Assembly (NCBI GenBank): GCA_028565715.1
Contig: JAOXYC010000012.1
Location: 1 to 63,442, forward strand
DNA: 63,442 nt
DNA from: Phoronis pallida
Lineage: Eukaryota; Phoronida; Phoronidae
Reading direction: 5' to 3'
In this document: one piece after another, positions 18,182-27,934 of the stretch
How the letters are laid out: every line of letters begins with the position of its first letter
How positions within the stretch are numbered: position 1 is the first letter of the stretch
Position numbers and translations under genes: made by a program
Notes under the pieces: model-generated
Told to the model about the DNA's origin: nothing
Database searches by the model: none
Seen by the model: only the letters and a program-made list of their open reading frames with translations

Positions 18182-18513
18182 ACTTTAACACTGTATTGAA
18201 TTGCTCGTGTACGTAGTATATCTTGTCGTGGGGTGTTGCTATATTTTAAACACGTCAGGTCAGTATTGGCGACGAAGATATATCTTGTATGAAAACATTC
18301 TAAACTGAACTAATATTGTCATTTCTTATTAGATTTTAACCTTTTGCATCATTCCGACTTGCGGAAGCAACAGCCGTGCTGGGTATATTGATGTCAATTA
18401 CACCATATGTAACCGTTTATACACACACGTCTCGGGCACGTGTCTTAGCAACCCGATGTTAGCTACCAGTCTATAAAAGGTCTCTTCGTCGGCGATCGAA
18501 AACTGTTTGTGGG
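18182..18513. promoter_or_regulatory. Divergent promoter region; TATAAAAGG for the rightward gene
   Basis: A TATAAAAGG box at 18472-18480 lies 34 nt before the ATG at 18514, so the 5' leader would be very short. The rest of the 330-nt gap between the divergent genes shows no gene. Confidence 0.5.
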
Positions 18514-20775
18514 ATGGAAACTGTTGTAGGCGGGTATAGGCGGGTCGATGAACGGTATTATTTCGTACTGTTGGATAAACATGGTGGCAAAAAAGGTAAA
18601 GTCCGATTGTCGTCACCATTACACAGAAGTCATAAAGGATTTCGAGAGTTATTTGATAAATCTTCGCCACCCATTCCTTTCGTTGACATTGTAGATGACA
18701 ATTTGGATATTGTCAAAAGCGCACCCGTTCCAGATACATTGGAATGGATAAAAACAAATTGCGTGACAATTCTATCGAACGAAAAACTCTCGTTTATGTT
18801 TTCCAAACAAGTCGGTGATGCATGGAATATAGGAGGAATACTCTCGTCGGCTGAATCTTTAGAAGTTACTGAAGCAGAATTTATCAAATACTACTTAGAA
18901 CCTAAAGCTCGACGTTCTATACAGAGTGCAATAAAACAGATGATACCATTTAAGTACGCGAACGAGGTATGTTTCCCCAAACGCAAAGAACACTTATTTA
19001 TGTGTTTTGAAGACGAATTGGATTTGAAAGAACAGCCGGCAATCACTTTGGAAAAGCGGACCTTTCGTAAGGTATTCAAACATATCGCAGAAGCAATGTG
19101 TCCTTTCATTAGAATTGATATCGGGAATGTAACAATGTTAAACGACACGATCTGTAAAGCTGTATATGACTTGACAAGCGAGACAAAATCTTTGTTTTTG
19201 CCTAGATATAGCAATCTTGTCGCTTGTGGTTATAAATACAGTGATGGGTATTTCGTCTCTCTAGCCAACCGTGATAAATCATTTGAAAGTTCCAACTTTA
19301 AATGTCCAATTTCAGAGGTTGTTGGGGTGCTAACACAAAAGGAAGAGTCAATTGAAGGATTTCCCGTTATGACTTTTACACCCAACAAATCTATCATTAC
19401 GACACCCCTGGTTGTCATGAGATTTGAAGGGCACATTCATTGTCCGGAGTGCTATTTAGTCTACGACGAGACGACGAATCGTATTGTAAAAAAAATTGTG
19501 AACAAGGAAACGCATAGTGCTCTCAGTGTCGTTAAACGGTTTATCATTGAAAATGTCGGAGAATTCAAATTCGCTTTACACAACTGTACTTCACTACAAG
19601 ATGAATTGAAGGCGTCCAATCTTACTTTTGAAGTATATGACCGACCATCCAACGCACAAGAGATAATTAGGTACATTGGCCGGTTTTACACAGAAGAGAG
19701 GCGAGACTATTTTAGAAAGCAAGCCCTTGTTACGTGTAATCGAAAACATGAAAAAATCAAAGGATTGGTCAGAAGTTATGATTATTGTAATTTCTACGCA
19801 GAAATTGCAATGAAATTCAACATAGATTCATTTCTCACGAAACTACTCGCTGTCATGAAAGAAATCAGAAAAGTTTCAAACGCTACAAAACAGGACATTG
19901 TGTCCTTGATAGGGACGAGTAAGCATTACGATCCGCTTTTCTTTTATTCGGTCAAGTGGTTGTCGGTCGCAGTCATGTATCACACAATTGAGGTAAATGA
20001 GCCGAATTTGAACCTGATTAATGTGGGAGTATCCACCGATGGACTTTTTTATGAGGTCAAAGGAGAGGGCCATTTTGTTTCTGTGCTTGGTTTACCGATA
20101 AAAATTGAAACGGAAATGACACACAGCCTCTTTCAGTCGGCTACTAAATATGTGGGCTTTACCGAAAAAGGGGTATTGATACATAAAGGGTTTTGTTCCA
20201 AACGCTCGTTTCCTCCTATGATATGTCATTTTGTAAATCAGATGATTAAGGTGTTTCTGTTAACACCTAAAGGACGTTGGAGTAGCTTACTAAAGGATAA
20301 ACAGTATCTGTTCGATGGTTTCGCAGGACCGAGAGTAGAACACTTTGTATTTCCGGATAAAACGGTTAATCAGAATGACAAGAGACATCCAATGAATTAT
20401 TTTTTCAACGAATTGGCACAAGATACGCACCTAGCATATCACAACCCCAACTGTGAAGAAATGGTAGACAGCCTTCGTAGGAGTCCGTACAGAGGAATGA
20501 CGAATGGCTCTAATGATGAAGGTTTGTCGTTGATTAAACACGCGGGAGACAAATTGCATATAATGTGTATACATCAGCTTAATTATGAACGTTACACTAA
20601 GGTGATGTATGATAAGGCGAATGTCGTCTTAAGGTTTGTCCACGATACAGTAGAACCGTTACTTGACGCGGATAGGATATCGTATTGTGGAGACATAGAA
20701 ATTGCTGTGAATGCGTACGTTAACATGTTTTCGACAAGTTATAATCCTCGTCCGGGTTTACTAAATGTGTACTGA
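18514..20775 (+). CDS. UL8-like helicase-primase accessory protein, degenerate family B polymerase (753 aa)
   Basis: No intact catalytic motif, but remnants of a family B polymerase appear in order: an exo II-like FALHNCTSLQDEL (353-365), a motif A-like SYDYCNFYAE (421-430), a motif B-like region KQDIVSLIGTSKHYD (459-473) and a motif C-like VSTDGLFY (506-513) where active enzymes have YGDTDS. Herpesvirus UL8, the third subunit of helicase-primase, is known to be an inactivated family B polymerase and is about 750 residues, matching this length. The window also has UL5 and UL52 homologues, so a UL8 equivalent is expected. The motif reading is by eye and the call is an inference. Other options are an unrelated capsid or tegument protein. 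Confidence 0.5.
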   Translation: METVVGGYRRVDERYYFVLLDKHGGKKGKVRLSSPLHRSHKGFRELFDKSSPPIPFVDIVDDNLDIVKSAPVPDTLEWIKTNCVTILSNEKLSFMFSKQVGDAWNIGGILSSAESLEVTEAEFIKYYLEPKARRSIQSAIKQMIPFKYANEVCFPKRKEHLFMCFEDELDLKEQPAITLEKRTFRKVFKHIAEAMCPFIRIDIGNVTMLNDTICKAVYDLTSETKSLFLPRYSNLVACGYKYSDGYFVSLANRDKSFESSNFKCPISEVVGVLTQKEESIEGFPVMTFTPNKSIITTPLVVMRFEGHIHCPECYLVYDETTNRIVKKIVNKETHSALSVVKRFIIENVGEFKFALHNCTSLQDELKASNLTFEVYDRPSNAQEIIRYIGRFYTEERRDYFRKQALVTCNRKHEKIKGLVRSYDYCNFYAEIAMKFNIDSFLTKLLAVMKEIRKVSNATKQDIVSLIGTSKHYDPLFFYSVKWLSVAVMYHTIEVNEPNLNLINVGVSTDGLFYEVKGEGHFVSVLGLPIKIETEMTHSLFQSATKYVGFTEKGVLIHKGFCSKRSFPPMICHFVNQMIKVFLLTPKGRWSSLLKDKQYLFDGFAGPRVEHFVFPDKTVNQNDKRHPMNYFFNELAQDTHLAYHNPNCEEMVDSLRRSPYRGMTNGSNDEGLSLIKHAGDKLHIMCIHQLNYERYTKVMYDKANVVLRFVHDTVEPLLDADRISYCGDIEIAVNAYVNMFSTSYNPRPGLLNVY

Positions 20776-20815
20776 TTACAGTTAGAAATAGAAGTAACAC
20801 AGTTTTCAAATATCT

Positions 20816-22045
20816 TTATTTTCCTTCACCAAATTTACGTGTAAACTCTTCATATTTACATATAGATGCATGATCGACAGATGCCTTGACGTTTTCTTTT
20901 GCTTTTAACATAGAATCGAGTTTAATCAGGGGTTTACGCAACAGCGAACAGTCCATGTCTTTGTATGACAATTCCACTCCCAATGGGTCATTAGCTGTCG
21001 TTGGTTCATATAATCCGTCGATATCATTAAAGAAAAAATGTGTAGCTTCCGTTATTTCTCTCAATGTAAACATATTTGCATCTCTCACTAAAATGTCTAA
21101 ATCCGCAGCCGAATAACCGTTGGTTTCTCGGCTTAGAAAAGTAATGTCTTGGTCCGACAATTCATTTGGCAATTTTTGCAACTTTATTTTAAGTATGTTA
21201 CACCTTGACGCTGTATCTGGGAGCGGTATGTAGATTCTCTTTTCAAATCTTCTTCTAAAGGCCGGATCTATGCTCCAGGGTAGGTTTGTTGCGGCTACAG
21301 TAACGACACGAGTCCCGGCGTCTTGATTTACTTGCGTCATGCTATTTAAAAATTCAGTTTTTAATCTTGATATACTACTGTGCTCAGACGACGATCTTTC
21401 ACAGCATAAGGAATCGATTTCATCAATGTATATAATAGCGGGACTTTTCTTAGCGGCGTACTCATATAACTCTTTGACTAATTTCTCGCTTTCTCCGAGC
21501 CATTTGGAAATCAAATCGGCCGCGGTTACTTGAAAAAAAGCCATTTTAGTCTTTGTTCTGGACGCCAACGCCCTTGCCAAAAGAGTTTTCCCGTTTCCTG
21601 GAGAACCGTAGAGTAAAATTCCTGTCCAAGGATTGCTTGTTAGAAAAAAGGACGGAAACTCTGTTGGTAATTCAACAGTCTCTAGCAACACTCTCTTGGC
21701 GTGGTCCAGTCCTACAACTTCATCCCATGGAATGGATAGCGGATTTGCTACGAGCACACCGCTCAGAGCGGGTGAAATTGTGCATTTTTCAATACCTGCT
21801 GATAGGGATTTCGTTCTTAGCCAGTACCCATTCACGACAGAAAGTATTGATTCTTTGTTTAAGTTAGACGTTGAACATAGACTCGGGTTGGATTTCAACT
21901 CTTCAACGACGCTCAATAATGTATTTATTCCCTTTTTATAGTACTTATACGCTACATCTTTATCGCCGTGTTTAAAAACATCATCACCCAGTTGTAAGGA
22001 GCGCACCCCTTCATTTTTCAATGTGCACAAATTATTGGTCGACAT
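20816..22045 (-). CDS. Vps4-like AAA ATPase with N-terminal MIT domain (409 aa)
   Basis: Residues 1-85 form three helices with the pattern of a microtubule-interacting and transport (MIT) domain (GDKDVAYKYYKKGI; final helix with YWLRTKSL). After a linker the AAA cassette begins at IPWDEVVGLDHAK: Walker A GSPGNGKT (147-154), pore loop KWLGESEK (181-188), Walker B IIYIDE (204-209), sensor 1 ATN (252-254), arginine fingers RRRFEKR (264-270). The last 60 residues match the Vps4 beta domain and C-terminal helix. Vps4 disassembles ESCRT-III filaments during membrane scission. All catalytic residues are intact. The ATG at 22045 overlaps the upstream gene's end by 14 nt. A TTTATT at the stop gives its poly(A) signal. 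Clearly host-derived. Confidence 0.93.
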   Translation of the reverse strand: MSTNNLCTLKNEGVRSLQLGDDVFKHGDKDVAYKYYKKGINTLLSVVEELKSNPSLCSTSNLNKESILSVVNGYWLRTKSLSAGIEKCTISPALSGVLVANPLSIPWDEVVGLDHAKRVLLETVELPTEFPSFFLTSNPWTGILLYGSPGNGKTLLARALASRTKTKMAFFQVTAADLISKWLGESEKLVKELYEYAAKKSPAIIYIDEIDSLCCERSSSEHSSISRLKTEFLNSMTQVNQDAGTRVVTVAATNLPWSIDPAFRRRFEKRIYIPLPDTASRCNILKIKLQKLPNELSDQDITFLSRETNGYSAADLDILVRDANMFTLREITEATHFFFNDIDGLYEPTTANDPLGVELSYKDMDCSLLRKPLIKLDSMLKAKENVKASVDHASICKYEEFTRKFGEGK

Positions 22046-23249
22046 CTTTTCGTACGCAGTCGTTCAAAATCGCCGATATCACTTCCTGAAAATTCATTGA
22101 CCGAAATAGTTTGTCACCGTGTAGGAAGTACCAAAATTGTGTATATTTGTCAAACACAACACCTGTTAAACTAATATCTAAATTGCCAAACTCGTCGATG
22201 AAAAAGTCATCTTCACTTAAATTCTCAGAAGTGTAAACTTTAAAAAAGGAGCCTTTGTTATACTGTGACTGAATGTTGTCGTTCGACGAAGATATAACGT
22301 TTACCAGAGTGAGCAATAGTGCTTGGTATGCCGCAGAAGTGACTTCCGATAAAAAATCATACACCATCTTCAAATCTGCACTTATTTCAAGAGGCACATC
22401 TAAGGTAATACTCTCGGCTGAAAGGTCCTTGATTAGTTTGTGTTCTGGAAATATTCTAGCATTTATCACCCGCAAAAAAACGGATTTAAATGTAGTAAAC
22501 GTACCATTGGAGTCGGTAAGCAGAATGTCCTTAACCCTTCCATCGATCGATAAACAGTATTGTCTGACAATTAACCAACTGAACATAAAGGCAACCATTG
22601 TAGTACGACTATTTATTCGTTGTTTTGCATGTAACCTTGACATGGACGCTGGAACAATTAAGCTACAAAGATACCACTCATATATATTCTGATATTCTGG
22701 CTTTTTCAACACATCTCCAACATTTAATGCTAAACATGGGTGACAAGTAAATGTTTCTTGAAACACTGGACATTCGACTGACTCGACGACTTTCATAAAC
22801 AGTTCTCGTTTCCATTTAGATTTCCCCATTGGGTAAATGTTGGCGAATAATGCATCCACGGATATGATCTTTGGAACACGCTGACGTCTTTCCTTGTCCA
22901 ATATCATCTGTCGGTTTAATCGGTCCCGCTGTATGCGTTCGGAAATGACATCGTCAAGGTAACAACGCAAAGACTCATTAAAATGCTCACCCACTTCTTC
23001 CGATGGATTTTGTTCAGTGTAGCGTAAAGTATCAATAAACCTGGGTTGTTTCTGGCTACTGAAATTTTCCCTTAACGATAACGCTGTACTCGTTGACGGT
23101 ACCATCCCGTGATCTAACGATTGGTAAAATACATCAATCGGTTTTTGATTATTAGAAGAATGGGGTTCGTGTGCAACACCCATTATGTTATCATTATCGT
23201 TGGGATCGATAAAGAACCTGTCAGTATACTCCAACAAGTCATCTATCAT
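22032..23249 (-). CDS. Hypothetical protein (405 aa)
   Basis: ATG at 23249 shares a CATG with the start of the rightward gene at 23248; the open frame extends further upstream, but only without a nearby ATG context and inside the opposing gene. The first 110 residues are polar and disordered (Asn/Ser/Gln-rich), then a folded region with a Cys pair around FTCHPCLAL. No TM. It overlaps the Vps4 gene by 14 nt, so the two are probably co-expressed. No family recognised; capsid-associated or tegument roles are possible. Confidence 0.62.
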   Translation of the reverse strand: MIDDLLEYTDRFFIDPNDNDNIMGVAHEPHSSNNQKPIDVFYQSLDHGMVPSTSTALSLRENFSSQKQPRFIDTLRYTEQNPSEEVGEHFNESLRCYLDDVISERIQRDRLNRQMILDKERRQRVPKIISVDALFANIYPMGKSKWKRELFMKVVESVECPVFQETFTCHPCLALNVGDVLKKPEYQNIYEWYLCSLIVPASMSRLHAKQRINSRTTMVAFMFSWLIVRQYCLSIDGRVKDILLTDSNGTFTTFKSVFLRVINARIFPEHKLIKDLSAESITLDVPLEISADLKMVYDFLSEVTSAAYQALLLTLVNVISSSNDNIQSQYNKGSFFKVYTSENLSEDDFFIDEFGNLDISLTGVVFDKYTQFWYFLHGDKLFRSMNFQEVISAILNDCVRKDVDQ

Positions 23250-23676
23250 GTTTAAGGTTGCAAATGTTGACACTGCACCCGATGTTAGATATGAAGGGAA
23301 GAGGAAACGGAGAGCGGAAACAAATGTGGACGATAAGGTTTTGGAGTTAGATAACTTTGCCCCTGGAAAAGAAGTTAAAACTTTGGATAAAGTTGAGCCG
23401 CCTTCTATTGTAGAATGTAACCCCGTCAAACACGAATACCCTTGCTACGGGTCAAAACTGAGCGATTTTGAAGACGATCTTGACTTAGTGGTAACAACGA
23501 TTGTACAGAACAGGTGTAACAAGGCTGCAATTGCCTCTTGTAAAGATATTGGGAAAGTGAACGAAATATGCAAGGGCGTTCTCATGAATCAGCTTAAACA
23601 AAACGCAGACGTGACACTGCACGACACACTTGCAATTCTTTCAAATACGACGGAATTGGCGTCTTACTTTGATTGA
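23248..23676 (+). CDS. Hypothetical protein (142 aa)
   Basis: The ATG at 23248 is part of the CATG shared with the divergent gene at 23249. A basic patch near the N-terminus (GKRKRRAE, about residues 17-24) suggests nuclear localisation. The C-terminal half is predicted helical. No recognised domain. Confidence 0.55.
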   Translation: MFKVANVDTAPDVRYEGKRKRRAETNVDDKVLELDNFAPGKEVKTLDKVEPPSIVECNPVKHEYPCYGSKLSDFEDDLDLVVTTIVQNRCNKAAIASCKDIGKVNEICKGVLMNQLKQNADVTLHDTLAILSNTTELASYFD

Positions 23677-23804
23677 AACAGAATATATCAAATATTGTTA
23701 AAGTAATTTAGTGTGTGCATTAATATAGAACTATTTAAGTAAAAGTACGTGAAAGCTTGGAAATTGTTTTCTTTTGATTCTTTACACATTCACACATACA
23801 CCAG

Positions 23805-24479
23805 ATGGCTGACACAGGAGGGGGTGAACCCGTACACAAAGAGTACAGTCACCTAAGTGGAAAAAATAAACGTAACGTAGTCGTAACAATAGAGCAAGTG
23901 AATGACAATAACAAGTACATGTTCTTGTTTTACGTAGAATACGCAAATGAAATCTCAACAGGTCGTTTAACGACGTCTGCCGCTATTCATTACATGAAAA
24001 AACAGTGCTATTTTGAGACAAGACTAGACCCCGATGTTGCAACCCTGTCAATAATGTCCAAATTAAATCTTAACGACAAGAAAATAGTAATGAAATCAAG
24101 TAACATCGAATTTACTAGTCTTGAACTAAATCCAAATTTCACTTACAAAATAGAAGGAAATCATTTGAAACACAATTCAAAATCGCGATTCGCCAATTTA
24201 CTCATGGCAACATGTTCGAGAATGAAAAACTTTTATGTAGATCAAATTACGATAACCTTGATAAATCTATCATTCGCAGTCGTTAAAATTATTTCAAATT
24301 GTAAAAACATACACACGTTTCATGTGGGTGAAAGTTTATTTTTCATAATACCAATGATGGTGTGGAGAAATACAAGTTGTACTGAGGCGACAGTCTTACA
24401 TGTTGGAAACAAAGAACTATTAAAAACAAGATCAAGAGCGCTATTTGAAGACAAGTATATTATACTTAACAACCAATAG
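23805..24479 (+). CDS. Hypothetical protein (224 aa)
   Basis: ATG at 23805 follows a 128-nt AT-rich gap. The protein has alternating hydrophobic strands in its first half and a moderately hydrophobic stretch around VDQITITLINLSFAVVKII, too polar for a sure TM. It precedes another rightward unknown by 23 nt. No family recognised. Confidence 0.6.
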   Translation: MADTGGGEPVHKEYSHLSGKNKRNVVVTIEQVNDNNKYMFLFYVEYANEISTGRLTTSAAIHYMKKQCYFETRLDPDVATLSIMSKLNLNDKKIVMKSSNIEFTSLELNPNFTYKIEGNHLKHNSKSRFANLLMATCSRMKNFYVDQITITLINLSFAVVKIISNCKNIHTFHVGESLFFIIPMMVWRNTSCTEATVLHVGNKELLKTRSRALFEDKYIILNNQ

Positions 24480-24502
24480 CGAGCGGTGTAGCAAGATTAA
24501 AC

Positions 24503-25180
24503 ATGGATTTTGAAAATCTTAAACTAGAACAGGATTGTATTGACTTCGAAAAAACATCTAAACTAAGAAAGCTCGTAGTTAAACTACGCGCGTTATCATA
24601 CTGCAAGGAAGCAAAGGCAGACGATACGTTGAGGTTTAAGTTGAAACAACTGAAACATGAAATCTCTGCAATTTTAGATGACATTAAAACCGTACCAGTT
24701 AATTTTGTTGACTTTGGGCGATTGTGTAACTATATGATGCTTCGCAAAATTATAACTGATTTTATGTCCGAAGCATTTTGGAAACACACCACAGAGGATT
24801 TACTTTCTGATTTGAAACAGGTCAATCGTAGTTTTTGGAAGGTTGTCATTTACAAAAATCCAAATGGTTCGGTAATCGATGATCAACAGTTGATTGATTT
24901 ACTCAAGCGCTACTGTGATATAGCTTCTTACATATGCTATTCGAATAACAATGAAAGCTGGGAAGAAAACGACCACATATGTGTACATTGTTTATTCGGT
25001 ACCACCCATGTTGGCATAGGACGGCCTGAGACGATTTGCGAAGAACCTATACTGAATACGTATACACCGTTTGAACACATAACATATAAAAAGTATTGTT
25101 CACTTTATGTAGCTCCACAGAACGAGAACATATGTGTTTCTACTCCGTATGACAAAATAATAGCCGATAGACATAATTGA
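24503..25180 (+). CDS. Hypothetical protein with C-terminal Cys/His group (225 aa)
   Basis: ATG at 24503, 23 nt after the previous stop. The first 70 residues are helical and charged (EQDCIDFEKTSKLRKL and after), and a CVHCLFGTTH group near residue 164 could bind metal. No TM or signal. Convergent with the leftward gene ending at 25262. Confidence 0.6.
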   Translation: MDFENLKLEQDCIDFEKTSKLRKLVVKLRALSYCKEAKADDTLRFKLKQLKHEISAILDDIKTVPVNFVDFGRLCNYMMLRKIITDFMSEAFWKHTTEDLLSDLKQVNRSFWKVVIYKNPNGSVIDDQQLIDLLKRYCDIASYICYSNNNESWEENDHICVHCLFGTTHVGIGRPETICEEPILNTYTPFEHITYKKYCSLYVAPQNENICVSTPYDKIIADRHN

Positions 25181-25261
25181 AAAAGTGTCTCCGCTGATTT
25201 AAACGCCCTCTTTCACCAAACTGATTTAACAGTTAACATATTTTTTAACTTCTACATGAAC

Positions 25262-25984
25262 TCAATAGTTTATTAAAGCATGTGTTAGCAAGGCTGAACA
25301 ACATATCGTTACAGGTGAATGATAACTTCTCTTTAGGTGATTTAAAAAAGCACAAAAGAGACAGCGCATTGTTGCTGTTTGTTGTTTCACGGAATATGAG
25401 AAACTCACATTTTCTTCATACATAAAACTGTCAATAATATACCGGCTGTGATCACAGCGCTTCGAAGCGAGTGTTATCGGATCGACCACCAATATGTTCA
25501 TATGTATGCCAAGTGGGATTATGTACAATCCAGGGGGGCGACATTGCGGGTCGTTCATTTCTTCGAACTCGTTATTTAAAGTCGATGATGTAAAAATAGT
25601 ACTTGCACATCCTCCGAGCAGTGGTAAAGCTACGCTTAAAAAAACGTGCTTTCTGTTATTGTTGATAACCTCTTTCGAGTTAACATGAGCGACCTCTTTC
25701 GAGTTTACTTGAGCGATTCGATCGGCATTTTTGATTTTGGTATTTTTTTTAATCACTTTCAACATATAAATATTGTTGCTTATGTGATTTTCAATCAGAG
25801 TTGAGTCTTCAAAAATGATCTCGACGTCCTTGGAACGGTATCTTATTACTGACAAAGATGAAACAAACAAGAAGCTGACAAATTTGCTTGTCTTCGTAAT
25901 CGAAACTATAGAGTAATATATTCCCCCAAAGGCATCCGTACCTTTTACCCATACACGATGACGAACAACAGCATCGGAAAGCAT
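25262..25984 (-). CDS. Hypothetical protein with Cys/His-rich C-terminus (240 aa)
   Basis: First ATG at 25984, 2 nt after the preceding gene's stop, so the two are tightly coupled. It contains an imperfect internal duplication QVNSKEV / HVNSKEV (about residues 96-110). The C-terminal 60 residues hold CDHSRY, CLFC and CCS groups that could bind zinc. A tail-anchored protein is encoded nearby at 27154, so a nuclear egress pair (zinc-binding UL31 plus membrane UL34) is a thought, but no signature supports it. Confidence 0.55.
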   Translation of the reverse strand: MLSDAVVRHRVWVKGTDAFGGIYYSIVSITKTSKFVSFLFVSSLSVIRYRSKDVEIIFEDSTLIENHISNNIYMLKVIKKNTKIKNADRIAQVNSKEVAHVNSKEVINNNRKHVFLSVALPLLGGCASTIFTSSTLNNEFEEMNDPQCRPPGLYIIPLGIHMNILVVDPITLASKRCDHSRYIIDSFMYEENVSFSYSVKQQTATMRCLFCAFLNHLKRSYHSPVTICCSALLTHALINY

Positions 25985-25986
25985 TG

Positions 25987-26850
25987 TCAAATTCGACGTG
26001 TCGCCAGATCTCTCATAAATTCCGTTTGAATAATTGGAAAGTGTTTAGTTTCCCATTTATCGAAGTTAAGATGCAAATCCTCTATTGAGAGGCTACCCGT
26101 TCCGTCGCCATTCGTCAGTCTTTCCGAGACATTCACTAGATTCAAGAAAACTTTAAAATTCCGACTAATGTCCGTTGTATCCAAATTTTTGTTGGTCATC
26201 ATGAAATAAAGCGATGAGATGTCGTTTATAGTTTTAGTTAGATATGACATTTGATCATTCGATGTTGGGGACGACAATGTGGTCCAGGTAAGCATGTCGT
26301 CAATGGTATAGACGAAATTACATGGAAAGCTTTTTAACATGAACTGGACCGAACAAATCTTATTTCGAATAACGTCGAATTTCAAATCGTCCTCTGAGAA
26401 AACGTCATTATCAAGTTCGTCAGATAATTCGTAGAAGAATTCGCCATTGTGTACCCCTTTAAACGAGATGGTGTTATCTTTAAGGAACATGTTCGTGAAC
26501 AAAAACTCTAATAGCGCTTTGAGGTTTGTTAGTTCACGCGTTGGTTCAGATAGAACCACAAAAACATTTTTGTATACTATAGACTTATATACCGTTTCGC
26601 AAACGTCTACATGGTAGAGGTATGAGTCACGCTCGCCTACTAACACAATGGTCTTAAGCTTTAGAAGTGATGTTCTTATTTTTAGAATATTCGAATCGAG
26701 TCCCTCAAGCTCTTTAACAAATACTACAGGCAACACACAATAGTCGTGCGGAGTAAAGCAGTAGGCGCTTATTGGTTGGTCTATTTTTTTGGAGATGCAG
26801 ATGGAAAATTCTTGGGACAATGACGTTAGTGGTGATAACTTGAAGTCCAT
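25987..26850 (-). CDS. Hypothetical protein (287 aa)
   Basis: First ATG at 26850; the frame opens at a TTG 33 nt earlier. The 5' end overlaps the opposing gene at 26795 by about 56 nt. The protein is a mix of beta-rich (VVFVKELEGLD...KTIVLVGE) and acidic segments, with no Cys cluster, TM or recognised domain. Confidence 0.58.
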   Translation of the reverse strand: MDFKLSPLTSLSQEFSICISKKIDQPISAYCFTPHDYCVLPVVFVKELEGLDSNILKIRTSLLKLKTIVLVGERDSYLYHVDVCETVYKSIVYKNVFVVLSEPTRELTNLKALLEFLFTNMFLKDNTISFKGVHNGEFFYELSDELDNDVFSEDDLKFDVIRNKICSVQFMLKSFPCNFVYTIDDMLTWTTLSSPTSNDQMSYLTKTINDISSLYFMMTNKNLDTTDISRNFKVFLNLVNVSERLTNGDGTGSLSIEDLHLNFDKWETKHFPIIQTEFMRDLATRRI

Positions 26851-27136
26851 ACTCACGTTGTTCGAATTGGGAACAACAGACAATCATTTGGTTGGAGTTA
26901 ACGAGTGTGAATACATTATTAGAATATTGAGATTACACAAACAACTCATGGAATCCTCTGATTATCAGATCTGGATAACACAATACTCAAAAGTAAATCA
27001 GTCCACGCATCAAGTACAAACTTCTAAACTCGTATACGAATACATTTTAGAAGTTGCATTCAAAAAACAAAAGGACAATTTTTCATCATTGTATGGTAAT
27101 TTATTCGCCATACTTACAGACCTTAATTCAAAATAG
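26795..27136 (+). CDS. Small helical protein (113 aa)
   Basis: Candidate ATGs are 26795 and 26801. The protein is almost entirely predicted helix. Its size would suit a small capsid protein (VP26-like, about 110 residues), but no motif proves it. Its 5' end overlaps the divergent gene at 26850, and the tail-anchored gene follows 17 nt after its stop. Confidence 0.5.
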   Translation: MQMENSWDNDVSGDNLKSILTLFELGTTDNHLVGVNECEYIIRILRLHKQLMESSDYQIWITQYSKVNQSTHQVQTSKLVYEYILEVAFKKQKDNFSSLYGNLFAILTDLNSK

Positions 27137-27153
27137 AGGTATTTAAGAAAGTC

Positions 27154-27744
27154 ATGAAGAACGATCGAGTCCATATTGATGATTTTAATGGTCGCGTTAT
27201 TACATTTACGAGATTTGGGGTAAACGAATGTGACCTTTATATAACAACGACTAAGATACCGGATAAAGAATTAAATCTACCGCTTAAACTTTTATTTGAC
27301 ACATTTGACAGCGTATACAAAAACAATTATAACTTTCTACTCAAGGTCAGACATTATACATGCGGCAATGTAGAATTGGTTGTAACCAATTCATTGACAA
27401 AAACTTTCAACACCATCAAAAATGTAAAGGAAACTATTTTCTCACATGAAGATATCATCAAGGGGATGGAGAATTATAAAGGTCAACACTTTTGTAGAGA
27501 AATGTGTCTCGCAGTTATCATGAATGAGGTTGGCATCGAGCATATGGAGATACCTGTGTCAATGACTATGTGGTTATTTGCTAAATTTATTCAGTGTGTC
27601 TCGTTTGTGCTTCTACTGGTGTTTGTAAGAGTTATAACAAACAGTCTACAACCATTTGTCACCAGACATACGTCACATATCTTAAATGGAACGATAACAT
27701 CGTTCTTCAATCTTATGTCCGAAGAATATTTTAACCCGGCATGA
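27154..27744 (+). CDS. Tail-anchored membrane protein (196 aa)
   Basis: ATG at 27154. The first 150 residues are soluble and lack a signal peptide. A single strong TM helix (about 150-175, with FVLLLVFVRVI) is followed by about 20 residues. Topology and size resemble nuclear egress membrane proteins (UL34 family), which are short with a C-terminal anchor in the nuclear membrane; this is position-free inference without a sequence signature. Convergent with the gene ending at 27935, with paired poly(A) signals between. Confidence 0.58.
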   Translation: MKNDRVHIDDFNGRVITFTRFGVNECDLYITTTKIPDKELNLPLKLLFDTFDSVYKNNYNFLLKVRHYTCGNVELVVTNSLTKTFNTIKNVKETIFSHEDIIKGMENYKGQHFCREMCLAVIMNEVGIEHMEIPVSMTMWLFAKFIQCVSFVLLLVFVRVITNSLQPFVTRHTSHILNGTITSFFNLMSEEYFNPA

Positions 27745-27842
27745 ACTGAACCCATGGTGGGTTAGCGCATATACTCAATACACGCTAATTATATTGCTTG
27801 GAAATAATAGTGTTTAGTCCGTGAAAGGTTGTATATATTGAT

Positions 27843-27879
27843 AATAAAACAAATAATTACACATATAATTCTTTTTATT
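27843..27879. terminator. Convergent poly(A) signals
   Basis: AATAAA at 27843-27848 on the plus strand for the tail-anchored protein gene, and TTTATT at 27874-27879 for the leftward gene ending at 27935. Confidence 0.55.
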
Positions 27880-27934
27880 GTAATTAAATGCTACACACAC
27901 GTCAAACTATAACGTCTTAGTAGACCGTCTCGAA

